From Paracoccaceae bacterium (GTDB lineage: Bacteria; Pseudomonadota; Alphaproteobacteria; Rhodobacterales; Rhodobacteraceae), in contig RFZH01000169.1 of NCBI GenBank assembly GCA_009920815.1, forward strand, positions 1 through 5,191: a stretch of 5,191 nucleotides of DNA. The letters are read 5' to 3'. A program made the translations under genes and the position numbers. Positions 4,052-5,191 of the stretch are shown here, in pieces (position 1 is the first letter of the stretch; each line of letters opens with the position of its first letter). Under the pieces are notes generated by a model that ran no database searches, had not been told where the DNA came from, and saw only the letters and a program-made list of their open reading frames with translations.

Positions 4052-5191
4052 TGGCTAAAGATACCAACATATCCGATTTTCGTTACATCGGTACGCGTCC
4101 TGCGCGCCCTGACGGTTTGGACAAAGTCACGGGTCGTGCCCGTTATGGTGCAGACATTGCAGCCGCGAACATGTTGCATGCTGCTGTGGTGCGTTCGCCT
4201 CATGCACATGCACGCATTGTCAAAATCGATACATCTAAAGCCGAGGCCCTTGATGGTGTAAAAGCCATCGTAACCCGCGCTGATTTCCCAACGGGGCTGA
4301 CGGGCGAAGATTGGGACCTGCAAGAAAACACAATGGCGGGTGAGCGCGCGCTTTATGACGGTCACGCAGTGGCCGCGATTGCTGCGACGTCGCCTCATAT
4401 CGCACGCGATGCGGTTAAATTGATCGAGGTGGAGTATGAAATTCTACCGCATGTTATCGATGTAGACGACGCAATGGCCGAAGGCGCGCCTGTTATTCGC
4501 GAAGGTGCTGCCAATAAAACCGTTCCCGAAGGCATGCATCCGAACGTTGTTAAATATATTGAGTTTGGTCATGGCGATGTCGAAGATGGCTTTGCCAAGG
4601 CTGATCTAGTGATGGAACGTCACTATAAAACCGAAGCAACGCACCAAGGTTACATTGAACCTCACGCTTGCATGGGCCAGTTGGGCGCTGACGGCAAAGG
4701 CGAAATGTGGGTCTGTACCCAAGGTCATTGGTATATCCGCCGGATGTGTGCTGCTGTGTTAGGTTTGGATACAGCGCAACTGCGTGTGACTGCTTCTGAA
4801 ATTGGCGGCGGTTTTGGCGGGAAAACTACGATCTTTATGGAGCCTTTAGCGCTTGCTCTCAGCCGTAAATCCGGCGGGCGCCCCGTAAAGTTGGTCATGT
4901 CACGTTCTGAAGTTTTGCGGGCGACAGGCCCGACTGCATCGGCGTCTATGGATGTAAAAATTGGTATGACCAAGGATGGCATGTTGACTGCGGGTGTTGC
5001 AAATTTCCGCATGCAAGGTGGTGCTTTCCCCGGATCGCCGGTGGATATGGCGCTTTATTGTGCATTTGCCCCTTATCAGGTGCCAGCACTACAGCACATT
5101 GGCTATGATGTGTTGGCAAACCGTCCGAAATGCGCAGCCTATCGTGCACCAGGGTCCCCCATGGGTGCCTTTGCGGTTGAAAGCTTGATTG
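4051..5191 (+). CDS. Molybdopterin-binding catalytic subunit L of a xanthine dehydrogenase-family hydroxylase (N-terminal part)
   Basis: The first 380 residues of the large catalytic subunit are present, and the frame is still open at the window edge; family members are usually about 750-800 residues. The enzyme inserts oxygen from water into a carbon centre at a molybdenum-pterin site. Residues about 24-130 form the a/b hammerhead domain (GLDKVTGRARYGADI onward). The first Mo-cofactor part contains YIEPHA (201-206), VCTQGHW with Q224, and the glycine loop GGGFGGK (252-258). The active-site segment AYRAPGSP is at 363-370. A366 stands where form I CO dehydrogenase has its copper-binding Cys (AYxCSFR), and the form II motif AYRGAGR is also absent, so CO oxidation is unlikely and the substrate is unknown. 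The catalytic Glu expected near the C-terminus lies outside the window. The start is ATG at 4051, overlapping the S stop by one base, with a G-rich run at 4038-4043 as its weak Shine-Dalgarno. No Tat signal is seen, so it should be cytoplasmic. Confidence 0.93.
   Translation, partial: MAKDTNISDFRYIGTRPARPDGLDKVTGRARYGADIAAANMLHAAVVRSPHAHARIVKIDTSKAEALDGVKAIVTRADFPTGLTGEDWDLQENTMAGERALYDGHAVAAIAATSPHIARDAVKLIEVEYEILPHVIDVDDAMAEGAPVIREGAANKTVPEGMHPNVVKYIEFGHGDVEDGFAKADLVMERHYKTEATHQGYIEPHACMGQLGADGKGEMWVCTQGHWYIRRMCAAVLGLDTAQLRVTASEIGGGFGGKTTIFMEPLALALSRKSGGRPVKLVMSRSEVLRATGPTASASMDVKIGMTKDGMLTAGVANFRMQGGAFPGSPVDMALYCAFAPYQVPALQHIGYDVLANRPKCAAYRAPGSPMGAFAVESLI

Noticed and set aside
1..5191. 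tRNA, rRNA, CRISPR array, IS transposase or attachment site
   Set aside because: No cloverleaf or rRNA-like sequence, no regularly spaced repeats and no transposase or integrase motif was seen on either strand.

Overview
The window looks like a chromosomal segment of an alphaproteobacterium, most likely a marine Rhodobacterales (Roseobacter-group) member. This rests on the RhlE-type helicase, the CoxM/CoxS/CoxL-like gene order and protein style, the moderate GC content and the Shine-Dalgarno usage. It is an inference from family resemblance; no rRNA or other marker gene is present.

Layout. Positions 1-139 (minus strand) hold the start of an unidentified gene that runs off the left edge. Positions 140-520 are non-coding and rich in inverted repeats; they form the probable leader of a DEAD-box RNA helicase gene of the RhlE type (521-1825, plus strand). 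The last leader hairpin touches the helicase ribosome binding site. A strong hairpin without a U-tract follows the helicase stop codon (1837-1861). An 883-base gap (1826-2708) then carries no gene I can support. Its left part (1862-2371) is featureless AT-rich sequence. Its right part (2372-2700) is dense in symmetry: a perfect 11-bp hairpin with a T-rich tail on the minus strand, a ~120-bp imperfect palindrome, a hairpin with a GGAGGA loop, and a perfect 6-1-6 palindrome.

From 2709 to the right edge there is a tightly overlapping plus-strand operon of three genes for a molybdenum hydroxylase of the xanthine dehydrogenase/CO dehydrogenase superfamily: the FAD subunit (M, 2709-3575), the two-[2Fe-2S] subunit (S, 3572-4051) and the molybdopterin-binding catalytic subunit (L, from 4051, cut by the window). 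The expected electron path is substrate, Mo centre in L, two Fe-S clusters in S, FAD in M, acceptor. The L active-site segment reads AYRAPGSP. The copper-binding Cys motif of true CO dehydrogenase (AYxCSFR) is absent, so the enzyme is probably a hydroxylase of an aldehyde, purine or N-heterocycle with unknown substrate.

The genes themselves belong to known families. The less ordinary material is non-coding: the structured helicase leader and the palindrome cluster ahead of the molybdenum-enzyme operon, which could be operator DNA, a cis-acting RNA, a minus-strand small RNA or a decayed mobile element.
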